A stretch of 37,162 nt of DNA from Candidatus Baldrarchaeota archaeon (GCA_030587435.1 JAUQZC010000064.1:1-37162); one strand, 5' to 3'. Counted from the stretch's first letter, positions 1 to 8,068 are shown. Notes: generated by a model from the letters alone, not told the origin. Translations and numbers: made by a program.

Positions 1-650
1 ACGGCTACAACCTCCACATCACTTAGGTCAACGTTACTAAGAGCCTTATCCAAGGTTTCCAAGTACAGTTTATCGTCTGCTCCCATTGGAAGAGGATAAT
101 TGTAGCAGTTACCTTCACTTATAAATCCTGTCCCAGGGTAAATGCCCTTGGTGTGCAAAGAAATGTAGATCACGTCCTCTGAATCTTGAAATATTTCCTG
201 AGTTCCATTTCCATGATGAGTATCAATGTCTAAAATCAACGTTTTTTTACCCAATTTTTTAACCGCTATTGCAATGTTGTTAAAATAGCAGAACCCTAAA
301 GTTGGAGCGCCGAGCGCTCTTCCTCTTTTACCAGCGTGGTGCCCTGGTGGACGCATAAGAGAGAAAGCTTTTTCTTTTGCTGCAAGTATTGCTGCCCCAG
401 CTGAAAGCTTAGCATAGTCGTAAATATTATCGTAGGCAGGTGTGTCGGGGTCATAGAAGTTTCCTCTCTTAATTTTCTCTATGTATTCTTTAGTGTGTAC
501 TAGCAGTAGGTCTTCTTCCGTGGCTGGTTTAGGCTCAATAAACTGATACTTGTCCTTTAGATACTCGTAGGCCAATTGGACTCTTCTAGGATTTTCAGGG
601 TGATACGGTGAACCATATTCCAAACATTTGGGTGAAAACACGATCTTCAT
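1..650 (-). CDS. Histone deacetylase-family protein (acetoin utilization / acetylpolyamine amidohydrolase type), 3' end cut by the window
   Basis: The reverse strand reads open from an ATG at 650 to the window edge, giving the first 216 residues. The zinc-dependent deacylase signatures are clear: RPPGHHAGK (catalytic His pair about residues 104-105) and DIDTHHGNGT (zinc ligands about 141-145), followed by SLHTKGIYPGTG. Family members are about 340 residues, so roughly the last third, including the distal zinc Asp and catalytic Tyr, lies outside. Known members remove acetyl groups from polyamines, lysine or other small amides in the cytoplasm; the substrate cannot be told here. A GGGAAG ribosome-binding site precedes the ATG. 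The gene is divergent from the PfpI gene across 216 bases. Confidence 0.9.
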   Translation of the reverse strand, partial: MKIVFSPKCLEYGSPYHPENPRRVQLAYEYLKDKYQFIEPKPATEEDLLLVHTKEYIEKIKRGNFYDPDTPAYDNIYDYAKLSAGAAILAAKEKAFSLMRPPGHHAGKRGRALGAPTLGFCYFNNIAIAVKKLGKKTLILDIDTHHGNGTQEIFQDSEDVIYISLHTKGIYPGTGFISEGNCYNYPLPMGADDKLYLETLDKALSNVDLSDVEVVA

Positions 651-866
651 AAGCTTCCCTATTACATACCTCTAATTTAAATTTTTCACTAATTAAATGT
701 ATGAAACACCTTTTATGAGGGGGGTCAGAGCATCGAAAATTTAACAGTACCATATGAAAACTGTGGAGAAGGTTTAATTTTATTTTACATTTTTACCTTG
801 AACAGGAACAAAATATTAACGTTAATTAATGTTGCTTCAATAATGTTTTAGGTAAGCGCTATCCGC

Positions 867-1397
867 ATGTTAGAGGGTGAGATTTTGAGGAAGATATTGA
901 TTATGGTTGAAAACGATTTTGAAGACCCTGAGTTTATCTATCCCTACTACCGTTTTCAAGAAGAAGGTTATAAAGTTGATATTGTAGGTCCAAAAGCCAA
1001 AGAAACCTATGTGGGGAAACATGGTTTTCCAATAATGTCTGATATTTCGCCGGAGGAAGTAAATATCGACGAATACGATGCTGTCATAATTCCTGGTGGT
1101 TGGGCACCTGACAGAATGCGTAGAAACGAAGATATGGTTAAAATAGTTAGAGAAGCTTATGAAAAAGGTAAGGTAATAGCTGCTATATGTCACGGGCCTC
1201 AAATGCTTATAGAAGCAGATATACTTAGAGGTAAGAAAGCTACATGCTTTAAGGCAATAGTTACCGATCTTAAAAATGCGGGAGCAACTTTTATAGATAA
1301 ACCTGTGGTGGTTGATGGAAATATTGTAACCTCGCGGTTTCCGGCAGATCTACCTGAATTCTGCAAAGAAACAATAAAAATTCTTAAGAACAAATAA
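867..1397 (+). CDS. DJ-1/PfpI family protein (intracellular protease / glyoxalase III-like)
   Basis: Compact Rossmann-like class I glutamine-amidotransferase-fold protein of 170-176 residues, the usual length for PfpI. The nucleophile elbow AICHGPQ carries the catalytic Cys with its following His, and an upstream Glu (EDPEF region) fits the third active-site position. Relatives act as ATP-independent proteases, deglycases or glyoxalases in the cytoplasm, often as hexamers; the sequence does not say which. The ATG at 867 has no ribosome-binding site. GAGGGTGAG at 873-881 lies just before an in-frame TTG at 885, and a protein starting there (MRKILIMVE) matches the usual PfpI N-terminus, so 885 is the likelier start. 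It stands alone, with about 400 bases of non-coding DNA after it. Confidence 0.9.
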   Translation: MLEGEILRKILIMVENDFEDPEFIYPYYRFQEEGYKVDIVGPKAKETYVGKHGFPIMSDISPEEVNIDEYDAVIIPGGWAPDRMRRNEDMVKIVREAYEKGKVIAAICHGPQMLIEADILRGKKATCFKAIVTDLKNAGATFIDKPVVVDGNIVTSRFPADLPEFCKETIKILKNK

Positions 1398-1794
1398 AAT
1401 ATAATTCTCTGTATTCTAAACGGTTTTCTATGTCGATGTTCAAATACTGTTTTGTTAAAATGCTAGAATTTCGATAAGATAACATGATATTTTCTTACTT
1501 TTGTTTCTTGAGGTAATATGGACGCCTTTTATGTAATAGACGTGAAAGCTGGAAGACTTTTCTAAAATATGTGAAAAACATGTAGAAATAAAGTTACATA
1601 AAAAATTCGAAAAATAAGTGGAGAAGAAATAAAATAAATATGAAGAAGACTTAAAAAATGAGAAAATTACTTATTATAGGCTAAAAATCTTTTTATCTTA
1701 TTTTAGCGTTCTATTATCTATATTACATGTCTTTAAATGACCAGAATGTAAATTGGAACCTTAGATTTCAGATTAATTTTAGTGAGGTGTTCTT
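1398..1794. other. Intergenic region with the asparaginase promoter
   Basis: No convincing gene between the PfpI and asparaginase genes. A TATA-like tract (CTTTTTATCTT, about 1689-1699) lies some 100 bases before the asparaginase start. The small open frame beginning at the ATG at 1727 overlaps the asparaginase gene in another frame and has no protein-like character. Confidence 0.5.
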
Positions 1795-2691
1795 TTGCAG
1801 AAACCGATTATTCTTGTGCACGGTGGTGCATGGAATATTCCTGATGAACTTGTTGAAGATCATATTAAAGGAGTTGAAAATGCTGCTAATATTGGTTGGG
1901 AAATTCTTAGGAACGGAGGTTCAGCATTAGACGCCGTTGAAGAAGCAGTGAAAGCTATGGAAGATGATCCCACATTTGATGCTGGTAAGGGGTCTTTTCT
2001 AAACGAAGAGGGTTTTGTTGAACTTGACGCAATAATTATGGATGGCGCCACTTTAGATGTGGGTGCGGTTGCAGCTGTAAGAAATATTAAAAATCCTGTA
2101 GTTTTAGCTAGGAAGGTTATGGAGCTTACGGAGCATGTTCTCCTTGTAGGTGAAGGTGCCAATAGGTTTGCCAAGAAGATAGGTATGAAAACAGTTGATT
2201 TAAGCGAACTCGTTTTGGAGAGAGAAATAGAGCGATGGAAAAAGTTTAAAGAAGGCAAAATAAGCATTGAAAAACTGTTTGAACAAACTCCAAAAGGAAC
2301 TGTAGGTGCTGTTGCACTTGACAAACATGGAAATTTTGCCGCTGCAACCTCAACAGGTGGCGTTGCTGGTAAAATGGTAGGTCGTGTAGGTGACACACCT
2401 ATAGTAGGGTGCGGTGCATACGCCGATAATAATTATGGTGCCGTTTCTTCAACAGGTCACGGTGAAAAAATAATGAAAATCGTTCTTGCTAAGGAAGTAA
2501 TCAATTTTATCGCTCAAGGCTGCAGTGCCCAGGAAGCAGCAGATAAAGGTATTAAATTAATCTGGGAGAGATTAAAAGGTAGAGCTGGTGTAATCGTGAT
2601 CGATAAAAATGGAAATACTGGTATTTCCTATAATACGCCTAGGATGGCATACGCATACGTAAAAAATGGCAAAGTATATTCTGGAATTTAA
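1795..2691 (+). CDS. Plant-type L-asparaginase / isoaspartyl peptidase (Ntn hydrolase)
   Basis: 298 residues, the normal length of the type 2 asparaginase family. The precursor autocleaves before a threonine that becomes the N-terminal nucleophile. Here this is Thr169 in PKGTVGAVALD, giving an alpha chain of about 168 and a beta chain of about 130 residues. Further family blocks are ILVHGGAW at the N-terminus, GGSALDAVEEAV, and the substrate loop GRVGDTPIVGCGAYAD with STGHGE. Members hydrolyse L-asparagine and beta-aspartyl (isoaspartyl) dipeptides, so a role in peptide salvage or damage removal is likely. The start is TTG, chosen because GTGAGGTG (about 1781-1788) is properly spaced and the protein begins at the conserved block. 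Monocistronic. Confidence 0.93.
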   Translation: MQKPIILVHGGAWNIPDELVEDHIKGVENAANIGWEILRNGGSALDAVEEAVKAMEDDPTFDAGKGSFLNEEGFVELDAIIMDGATLDVGAVAAVRNIKNPVVLARKVMELTEHVLLVGEGANRFAKKIGMKTVDLSELVLEREIERWKKFKEGKISIEKLFEQTPKGTVGAVALDKHGNFAAATSTGGVAGKMVGRVGDTPIVGCGAYADNNYGAVSSTGHGEKIMKIVLAKEVINFIAQGCSAQEAADKGIKLIWERLKGRAGVIVIDKNGNTGISYNTPRMAYAYVKNGKVYSGI

Positions 2692-2736
2692 ACTTTTATT
2701 TTAATTGCTTTCATGTAAAGTTTTTATAATTTTAGT

Positions 2737-3237
2737 GTGCAATTTAGACAAGGGGTTACAATCTTGGTCAATAGGAATCTTGCTGGTAGATGCGGTTTTT
2801 ATTGTGGTGTTTGTGAGATTTATCGAGCCTATAAAGACTCTGAGAAACTTAGAGAAAAGATTGCTAAGAAATATAATTGTTCTCCAGACGATGTTAAGTG
2901 TGAAGGTTGCCAAGCTGTTGATATTTGCGGTTGGTCTCACGATAAACAGTGGGGTGCTAACTGTAAAATTTTGAAATGCTTAAACAGTAAGGGGCTAAAG
3001 TTCTGCTTTGAATGCGATAAATACGATACGTGTGAACTATTTAGTAGTTTCGCTGAGATCTGCTTGAAATCTGGAATAGATTTAAGGAAGAATCTTCAGA
3101 TGATTAAGGAGGGTAAAATCGAGCAGTGGCTCTCGGAACAAGATAAGAAGTGGCGTTGCCCAAACTGCGGGAAACCGGTCATCGTGTCACCTGACTATAA
3201 AACTTGCCATTGGTGTGGATATCAGCTTCACGAATAA
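2737..3237 (+). CDS. DUF3795-type Cys-rich protein with C-terminal zinc ribbon
   Basis: About 157-166 residues and very Cys-rich. The N-terminal half has the pattern CGFYCGVC, then CEGC and CxxxxCxxC-like pairs (CFECDKYDTC) typical of DUF3795, a family of unknown function thought to bind metal or an Fe-S cluster. The C-terminus adds a separate zinc ribbon with CPNCGK and CHWCGY pairs (about residues 145-163). A GTG at 2737 opens the frame, but a TTG at 2764 starts nearer the conserved LAGRCGFYCG block and may be the true start. A TATA-like AGTTTTTATAATTTT (about 2718-2732) lies just upstream. Function unknown. Confidence 0.8.
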   Translation: MQFRQGVTILVNRNLAGRCGFYCGVCEIYRAYKDSEKLREKIAKKYNCSPDDVKCEGCQAVDICGWSHDKQWGANCKILKCLNSKGLKFCFECDKYDTCELFSSFAEICLKSGIDLRKNLQMIKEGKIEQWLSEQDKKWRCPNCGKPVIVSPDYKTCHWCGYQLHE

Positions 3238-3381
3238 ACTCTAAATTTGCTGCTCCGCTTGAAGAATAACCTAAATTTAAATTTCATATCGTGTGTACTA
3301 TTTAAACTGTTATTAAATGTACTTGTTATTAAATATGATAGTAAAATTAATACTGTAGTTTAAAGTATTATTGATTGAATA

Positions 3382-4083
3382 ATGGTGAAACTGAGAGAAG
3401 ATGAGTTTCTAATGTATGTGGAGGAAATTGTTCAGGTTTTAGCTTCCCTTTTTGAGGAAAGCAAAGATGTTGCAAAACTTATGTACAAAATATTAGCTAG
3501 TGGAAAAGATATGATTAGTTTTGGAGATATTTTATTTTTAGCTGGTAAGGTTGTAAGTGATGAGTCACTGAAGAAAGAGTTAGCTGAGGAAGCTGTTTTG
3601 TCTATGTACTGTTGGAGAATGCTTCTACCTATTAGAATGAAACATGTCAAATGCCTTTCGTGGGAAAACAGACTGCTTCTCTCAGATATTAATGAAATGT
3701 TTGAGATACCTTCATGTATAAGGTATGCCTTTGAAGGTCTTTGCACAAGGGGGACTTGGGACTACGAGTACTCTGTTTACCGATATTTTAGCCAAATCAA
3801 AGAACCGTACAAAAATTTAATCCTACACGTTGTCAACGGGTTAATTGAGAAAACAATCTCCAACTATTATGTAACTGCAACCACCATAAGAGAAGAATGC
3901 AAAAGACAAAAATTCCCCTCTTCGAGAGTTGGGATTTTAATTGCAGAATTAAAAGGTGGAGGCTTCATAAGTCCACTTGTTTTCACGCCTCTACCTAAAA
4001 TTCTCAGATTAAAAGAAGAACCGTTATACGAGTTGAACAAGGCTCTATTTGCCCTTAAACTCCAGGTATTTAATGTTGATTAA
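3382..4083 (+). CDS. Unknown protein with winged-helix-like C-terminal half, upstream of the nitrogenase-like cassette
   Basis: I do not recognise this 233-residue soluble protein. The N-terminal 120 residues are predicted mostly helical and contain WENRLLLSDINEMFEIPSC. The C-terminal part (about 160-225) reads like a winged helix: a helix with TTIREECKRQ, a second with SSRVGILIAELKGGGFISPL, then LYELNKALFAL. It has no nuclease, ATPase or metal motif. A TTTAAA tract at 3359-3364 sits about 20 bases before the ATG and there is no ribosome-binding site, so the transcript may be leaderless. It lies in the same direction as the Nif-like cassette but is separated by 132 bases containing a palindrome, so a regulatory link is possible but unproven. 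Confidence 0.65.
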   Translation: MVKLREDEFLMYVEEIVQVLASLFEESKDVAKLMYKILASGKDMISFGDILFLAGKVVSDESLKKELAEEAVLSMYCWRMLLPIRMKHVKCLSWENRLLLSDINEMFEIPSCIRYAFEGLCTRGTWDYEYSVYRYFSQIKEPYKNLILHVVNGLIEKTISNYYVTATTIREECKRQKFPSSRVGILIAELKGGGFISPLVFTPLPKILRLKEEPLYELNKALFALKLQVFNVD

Positions 4084-4115
4084 GCTAAGTGCCAATAGGT
4101 ATTACTGAATCTATG

Positions 4116-4140
4116 ACTTAAATTAAGTTTATTAACTTAA
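4116..4140. promoter_or_regulatory. Candidate operator before the nitrogenase-like cassette
   Basis: ACTTAA-A-TTAAGT (4116-4128) is a perfect 13-bp palindrome, followed six bases later by another half-site ACTTAA (4135-4140). It lies about 75-100 bases before the first cassette gene, upstream of a T-rich TATA-like tract (TTTTTATTA at 4204-4212). In AT-rich DNA a short palindrome can arise by chance, so this is a weak call. Confidence 0.35.
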
Positions 4141-4215
4141 GAGAACCCACCTTATCATTCTCAGAAACTTAGCCATGCCTACATTTGTATCTAAATCACA
4201 TAGTTTTTATTAGGT

Positions 4216-5514
4216 TTGCATTTATGGTTGATGACCTTATTACGTTTGGAGGCTTACGGCTTGGCCTTAGTGCCTTATAGAACATGTAAATTGTTTGGTG
4301 CCATTAGAGTTATGCTTGGTATTCGTGGATCTGTTGTTTTGATTCATGGTCCTCGAGGATGCGCCTACCATATTAGATATTTGCTGGGTATGCGAGGCCC
4401 TTTTTCCGGTGTGATTCTTACTACTCAGATGGATGAGAGAGATGTTATTTTTGGTGCAAGTGAAAAACTGCAAAACGCAATTTTACAAGTTGACAAGGAG
4501 TATTCTCCTGAGCTTATTGCTGTTTTGACTTCATGTGCAAGTAGTATTATTGGTGAGGATGTTGACTCGGTTATAAGATCCATTAAAGACGATGTGAAGG
4601 CTAAAATTATTTTTGTCCCTGCTGGCGGCTTTGAAGGAGACCATATTGATGGTTATAAAGAAGCATTAAATGTAATTGTTAAGGAACTTGTTTCTGAACC
4701 TGAAAGAAAACTGGAAGACTCAGTTAACTTAGTAGGGTTATATCGTTTTGGCCCTGATGTTAAAGACCTCTTAAACCTTTTATCGAAGTTAGAGGTAAAT
4801 GTTAATGGGATTTTAACAGTTAATTCTTCTTTAGACGTTCTTCGAAAACTGTCTGAAGCTTCTTTAAACGTTATTATGTGTGAAGCCAGCGGTTTTGAAG
4901 CTGCACGTCTCATGGAGAAACTTTACAACATTCCTTTCGTTTACTCAACTCTGCCAATTGGTATTGCATCAACGGAACGCTTTCTGCTTAAAGTCCTTGA
5001 AGGTTTAGGTAAAGAACCTAAGCTTCCAGATACTGTTGAAAAAGAAAAAAAATTAGCAGTTGAACAGGTTGGGAAAATTGCTGAACATCTTAAAGGTTTG
5101 AGGGTTGCTATTATTAGTGGTTCTACTCGCATTGCTCCTCTTACCGAATTTGTTTGGGAGCTTGGAATGGAGCCTGCTGTTGTTTCAATTGATAGGCTTG
5201 GCGAAGTTACATTAGATTTGTTGGATATGGTTGTTAAGGAGCATTCTTTAAGCCCCAAAGTTTTGAAGGAACCTGACTACCGAGAAGTTTTAGATACCCT
5301 AAAAGAAGAGAAAGTTGACTTGATTTTGGGAGGGCTTTACGAGAAATCTCTCTCCTACGAGCTAAATGCACCTTTATACGATATTATGCATAGCGAAGAG
5401 CGAACCATGGGCTTTAAAAATGCCGCACTTCTTGCTCAAAACATACTTTCAAAAGTTAAAAACTGGAAACATGAAAAACCTATGGAGGGTTTTGGATGCA
5501 AATACGGCAAATAG
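4216..5514 (+). CDS. Nitrogenase component-1-like subunit (NifD/K/E/N superfamily), single-subunit type
   Basis: 432 residues of the nitrogenase MoFe-protein superfamily, shorter than NifD or NifK (about 490-520). Three P-cluster-type cysteines are present: C24 (TCKLFGA), C49 (HGPRGCAYHIR) and C107 (TSCASSIIGED). C222, in MCEASGFEAARLMEKLYNIP, aligns with the NifD Cys275 that ligates FeMo-cofactor. At the NifD His442 position the aligned segment reads RTMGF, so Met398 replaces the His, as happens in scaffold-like members. No partner subunit is adjacent, so a homodimer is inferred. Its 3' end overlaps the NifH-like gene by 19 bases. The frame opens at TTG 4216; ATG 4231 lies about 25 bases from a TATA-like tract and may be the real, leaderless start. 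Substrate unknown; an F430-type CfbD is a less likely alternative because of the NifB neighbour. Confidence 0.88.
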   Translation: MHLWLMTLLRLEAYGLALVPYRTCKLFGAIRVMLGIRGSVVLIHGPRGCAYHIRYLLGMRGPFSGVILTTQMDERDVIFGASEKLQNAILQVDKEYSPELIAVLTSCASSIIGEDVDSVIRSIKDDVKAKIIFVPAGGFEGDHIDGYKEALNVIVKELVSEPERKLEDSVNLVGLYRFGPDVKDLLNLLSKLEVNVNGILTVNSSLDVLRKLSEASLNVIMCEASGFEAARLMEKLYNIPFVYSTLPIGIASTERFLLKVLEGLGKEPKLPDTVEKEKKLAVEQVGKIAEHLKGLRVAIISGSTRIAPLTEFVWELGMEPAVVSIDRLGEVTLDLLDMVVKEHSLSPKVLKEPDYREVLDTLKEEKVDLILGGLYEKSLSYELNAPLYDIMHSEERTMGFKNAALLAQNILSKVKNWKHEKPMEGFGCKYGK

Positions 5515-6320
5515 CCATCTATGGGAAAGGTGGAATCGGGAAATCTACCATAGCCGCCAATATTTCAGCTGCACTAGCTGAGAAAGGTCTTAGAGTTATG
5601 TTGGTAGGATGTGACCCCAAAAGAGATTCAACAATGACCTTAGTTGGTGGAAAACAGCTACCACCATTGCTTGAACTTCTAAAAGATAAAAAGAAAATAT
5701 CATTAGATGACGTGGTTTTTGAGGGCTTTAAAGGTGTTTTATGCGTTGAGGTTGGTGGCCCTGAGCCGGGTATTGGTTGTGCTGGTAGAGGTTTAATTCT
5801 CGCTTTTAGAACCCTTGAGAAGCTAGGGGCTTTTGAACAGTCGTTGGATTTTATAATTTATGATGTTCCTGGAGATGTTGTTTGTGGTGGTTTTGCTGTT
5901 CCTATGCGTGAAGGTTTTGCAAGAGAAGTTTATATCGTGACTTCTGGAGAATATCTTTCTCTTTACGCTGCAAACAATATTTGTAAAGGAGTTAAACGGA
6001 TAAATGCTAGGCTTGGCGGAATTATTTGCAATTCTCGAAGAGTTCCACGTGAAAAAGAGATTGTTGAAATGTTTACACGAGCCGTAAAAACCAAGGTAGT
6101 TGGCTTTGTTCCTTGGGATCCTATTGTACCAAAATGTGAACTTCAAGGTAAAACTGTAATCGAAGGTGCACCTACTTCGAAGCAGGCTGAAATTTACCGA
6201 AGACTGGCTGTTAACATATTAGAAAATAAAGAGCTCGTTGTTCCAAGTCCTTTGCCACATATGGAACTTAGAACTTTTATGAAAAAATTTATGGGAGGTT
6301 TCACACATGAATGGAAATAA
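5496..6320 (+). CDS. NifH-like Fe-protein (ATP-dependent dinitrogenase reductase family)
   Basis: 274 residues, matching NifH/BchL/CfbC length. The P-loop is GKGGIGKS (residues 10-17); switch I region has CDPKRDST (39-46; Arg replaces the usual Ala of CDPKADST). The two cysteines that hold the shared [4Fe-4S] cluster across the homodimer are C95 (GIGCAGRG) and C130 (DVPGDVVCGGFA). It should deliver single electrons with ATP hydrolysis to the component-1-like protein encoded just upstream. The start ATG lies inside the upstream gene and is preceded by GGAGGG, indicating translational coupling; its end overlaps the NifB-like gene by 14 bases. Assignment to the family is certain, but to nitrogenase versus another NifH-driven reductase it is open. 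Confidence 0.93.
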   Translation: MQIRQIAIYGKGGIGKSTIAANISAALAEKGLRVMLVGCDPKRDSTMTLVGGKQLPPLLELLKDKKKISLDDVVFEGFKGVLCVEVGGPEPGIGCAGRGLILAFRTLEKLGAFEQSLDFIIYDVPGDVVCGGFAVPMREGFAREVYIVTSGEYLSLYAANNICKGVKRINARLGGIICNSRRVPREKEIVEMFTRAVKTKVVGFVPWDPIVPKCELQGKTVIEGAPTSKQAEIYRRLAVNILENKELVVPSPLPHMELRTFMKKFMGGFTHEWK

Positions 6321-7185
6321 TACGACCTCTTTATCTATGTATGTTCGTGTTCATCCATGTTTTGATGAGAAAGCCCACTTTATTTATGCTCGCATTCATC
6401 TACCAGTTGCCCCTAAATGCAATATTCAATGCAACTATTGTGAAAGAATTGTTAACGAAAATTTTTGTGTAGATAGGCCGGGTGTAGCTGCAAAACTAAT
6501 TTCCCCAAGTGAAGCCGTGAAACTTGTTAAAAGAGCTAAAGACCTTTATCCATCCTTATCTATTGTTGGCATTGCTGGTCCCGGAGAGCCTTTAGCAAAC
6601 CTTGAAACCTTTGAGACGTTAGAAAAAGTTCACGAAGAGTTTCCAGACCTAATAAAATGTGTTGCTACAAACGGCTTACTTTTACCACGTTACGTCCATA
6701 AACTCTGGAAGCTTGGTGTTAGAACTTTAACTGTTACCGTTAATTCTATTAAGCCTGAAATAGGGCGAAAAATATACTCTTGGATAAAATGCAACGGAAA
6801 AACATATTTCGGTTTTGAAGCTGCGAAAAGACTTATAAATGCCCAGTTAAAGGGAATTGAAGAAGCTGTGAAGACCGGTTTTGTTGTGAAAGTAAATACC
6901 GTTCTTATTCCAGAAATTAATGACACACATGTTGTTGAAGTTGCTAGAGAGGTTGCGCGTAGAGGTGTTTACATTCAAAACATAATTCCTTTAATTCCTC
7001 TTGGATTCTTTAAAAATCGTCGTCCACCGACATGTGAGGAACTAGAAACTCTACGAGAAAAATGTAGCAAATATATTAGACAATTTCATTTATGTAAGAT
7101 GTGTCGAGCAGATGCTCTTGGGGTCCCTGGCCAAGAAAAAAGCATATATGAGAAAAATTGGTGTTCGCGTTCTTGTCACGGATGA
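6307..7185 (+). CDS. nifB: NifB-like radical SAM cofactor maturase
   Basis: 292 residues, a minimal NifB without the NifX-like tail, as in archaea. The order of motifs is HPCF (C18), the radical SAM triad CNIQCNYC (C38, C42, C45), a further Cys at 54 before RPGV, the GPGEPLAN glycine-rich SAM site, and C-terminal CKMCRADALG (C263, C266) plus C286 and C290. These cover the SAM cluster and the K1/K2 cluster ligands that NifB uses to fuse two [4Fe-4S] units into the carbide-centred [8Fe-9S-C] NifB-co. Its overlap with the NifH-like gene, with GGGAGG before the ATG, argues that the cassette's component 1 carries a NifB-derived cofactor rather than a bare [4Fe-4S] site. Confidence 0.92.
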   Translation: MNGNNTTSLSMYVRVHPCFDEKAHFIYARIHLPVAPKCNIQCNYCERIVNENFCVDRPGVAAKLISPSEAVKLVKRAKDLYPSLSIVGIAGPGEPLANLETFETLEKVHEEFPDLIKCVATNGLLLPRYVHKLWKLGVRTLTVTVNSIKPEIGRKIYSWIKCNGKTYFGFEAAKRLINAQLKGIEEAVKTGFVVKVNTVLIPEINDTHVVEVAREVARRGVYIQNIIPLIPLGFFKNRRPPTCEELETLREKCSKYIRQFHLCKMCRADALGVPGQEKSIYEKNWCSRSCHG

Positions 7186-7195
7186 TGTTGAGAAC

Positions 7196-7202
7196 TTTTT
7201 TT
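7196..7202 (+). terminator. Oligo-T terminator after the nitrogenase-like cassette
   Basis: A run of seven T followed by ATTTAT begins 11 bases after the NifB-like stop codon. Archaeal RNA polymerase terminates at such T-tracts without a hairpin, and the next genes run on the opposite strand. Confidence 0.45.
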
Positions 7203-7285
7203 ATTTATAGGTGATTTGTTGCTTCAATTCCCCTTCTTAGCCAAAAAGTTTGCGCAGTGACTAAGAACAATTAAGCCCACATCAA

Positions 7286-7462
7286 CTATTCCGAGAGTTC
7301 AAGTTTCGCTAATGCCCATTTATCCTCCTCCACTTCTTCCTCTGTAAAGCATTTAGGAGCCTTTCTTCTAAGTTCTTCAAATCTTCTCTTAATAAGGCTT
7401 TTATTGGTGGATACTTTCTTCTTTCTATCAGTAATCTTGTTGCCTTTATCAATATTCAACAT
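7286..7462 (-). CDS. Small highly charged protein of unknown function
   Basis: 58 residues from the ATG at 7462 (two more if GTG 7468 is used). It is rich in Lys, Arg and Glu, with KRRFEELRRKAPKCF followed by an acidic EEEVEEDKW stretch, suggesting a helical, possibly nucleic-acid- or partner-binding protein. AAAGGTGAG gives a correctly spaced ribosome-binding site. It follows the 158-residue gene on the same strand by about 60 bases. I do not recognise the family; an antitoxin-like role is conceivable but nothing shows a toxin. Confidence 0.5.
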   Translation of the reverse strand: MLNIDKGNKITDRKKKVSTNKSLIKRRFEELRRKAPKCFTEEEVEEDKWALAKLELSE

Positions 7463-7522
7463 ACTCACCTTTATTTATAGAACAACTTGCGACTATTACT
7501 AAGATAATGACCAAAAGTTGTT

Positions 7523-7999
7523 TTATCTTTGTAGGTGTTCTATGCGGTTTGCTGTTTTGTTTTCTATGTAGAATGCTGATATGAACGGTTCTTTGAAGCT
7601 TGTTTCTATTTTCTTTCTAGTTTTTATGAAAAATACTTTATATTCTATTTCGATGTCATGAGCGTTAAATGTTCCAATTACGGCGACTTCGTCGTCTTTT
7701 CGCAGATCTATGTCTGATGGATATTTTACTAGAATGTTGTCTCCATATTCATCTTCTAGGTAAAAGTATGTGACGCTTTTTGATATTGGAATTGTTTGCG
7801 GTAAGTCGAAAATCCACGTATCGGTCACCACTTCCTCTATAAGATCTGTATTAACCACTTGAGTTACTTTTCCATCTACGAAAACTGTTTTTTGGTGATA
7901 TTCTTTTTGTTTCAAAAGTAAATTTCTCACATTTACTTTAATATACCTATAAGATTCCTTTAGTCTTTGTGTAAACCTATTTAAAAAGTTCTCAGCCAT
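7523..7999 (-). CDS. Unknown 158-residue protein with beta-rich (OB-like) core; N-terminus shared with the 11215 locus
   Basis: The first 20 residues (MAENFLNRFTQRLKESYRYI) form a basic amphipathic helix that recurs at the start of the reading frame at 11215-11142. The remainder is beta-strand rich, with KTVFVDGKVTQVV, a YFYLEDEYGDNILVKYP block and KDDEVAVIGTFNA, reminiscent of an OB fold or NfeD-like barrel; this is a pattern judgement only. No signal peptide or membrane segment. A TATA-like CATATAAAC (about 8045-8053, minus strand) precedes the ATG by about 45 bases, and GGGAAA may be the ribosome-binding site. It lies 69 bases after the 439-residue exported protein, on the same strand. Confidence 0.65.
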   Translation of the reverse strand: MAENFLNRFTQRLKESYRYIKVNVRNLLLKQKEYHQKTVFVDGKVTQVVNTDLIEEVVTDTWIFDLPQTIPISKSVTYFYLEDEYGDNILVKYPSDIDLRKDDEVAVIGTFNAHDIEIEYKVFFIKTRKKIETSFKEPFISAFYIENKTANRIEHLQR

Positions 8000-8068
8000 T
8001 TTATTTCCCTACCAATCGAGTTAACTCTAAATTACGTAGAGACGTTTATATGCTGTCTTCTATTGTTT

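Noticed and set aside
1860..2396. Long open frame of 178 codons on the minus strand inside the asparaginase gene
   Set aside because: It lies wholly antisense to a clear Ntn hydrolase, is Ser/Thr/Pro-rich as expected of a shadow frame and has no ribosome-binding site.
4216..6320. Calling the component-1/NifH pair CfbD/CfbC (F430 biosynthesis)
   Set aside because: The single D subunit fits, but the overlapping NifB gene and the Cys at the FeMo-cofactor ligand position argue for a NifB-type cofactor, and no other cfb or mcr gene is in the window. Kept only as an alternative.
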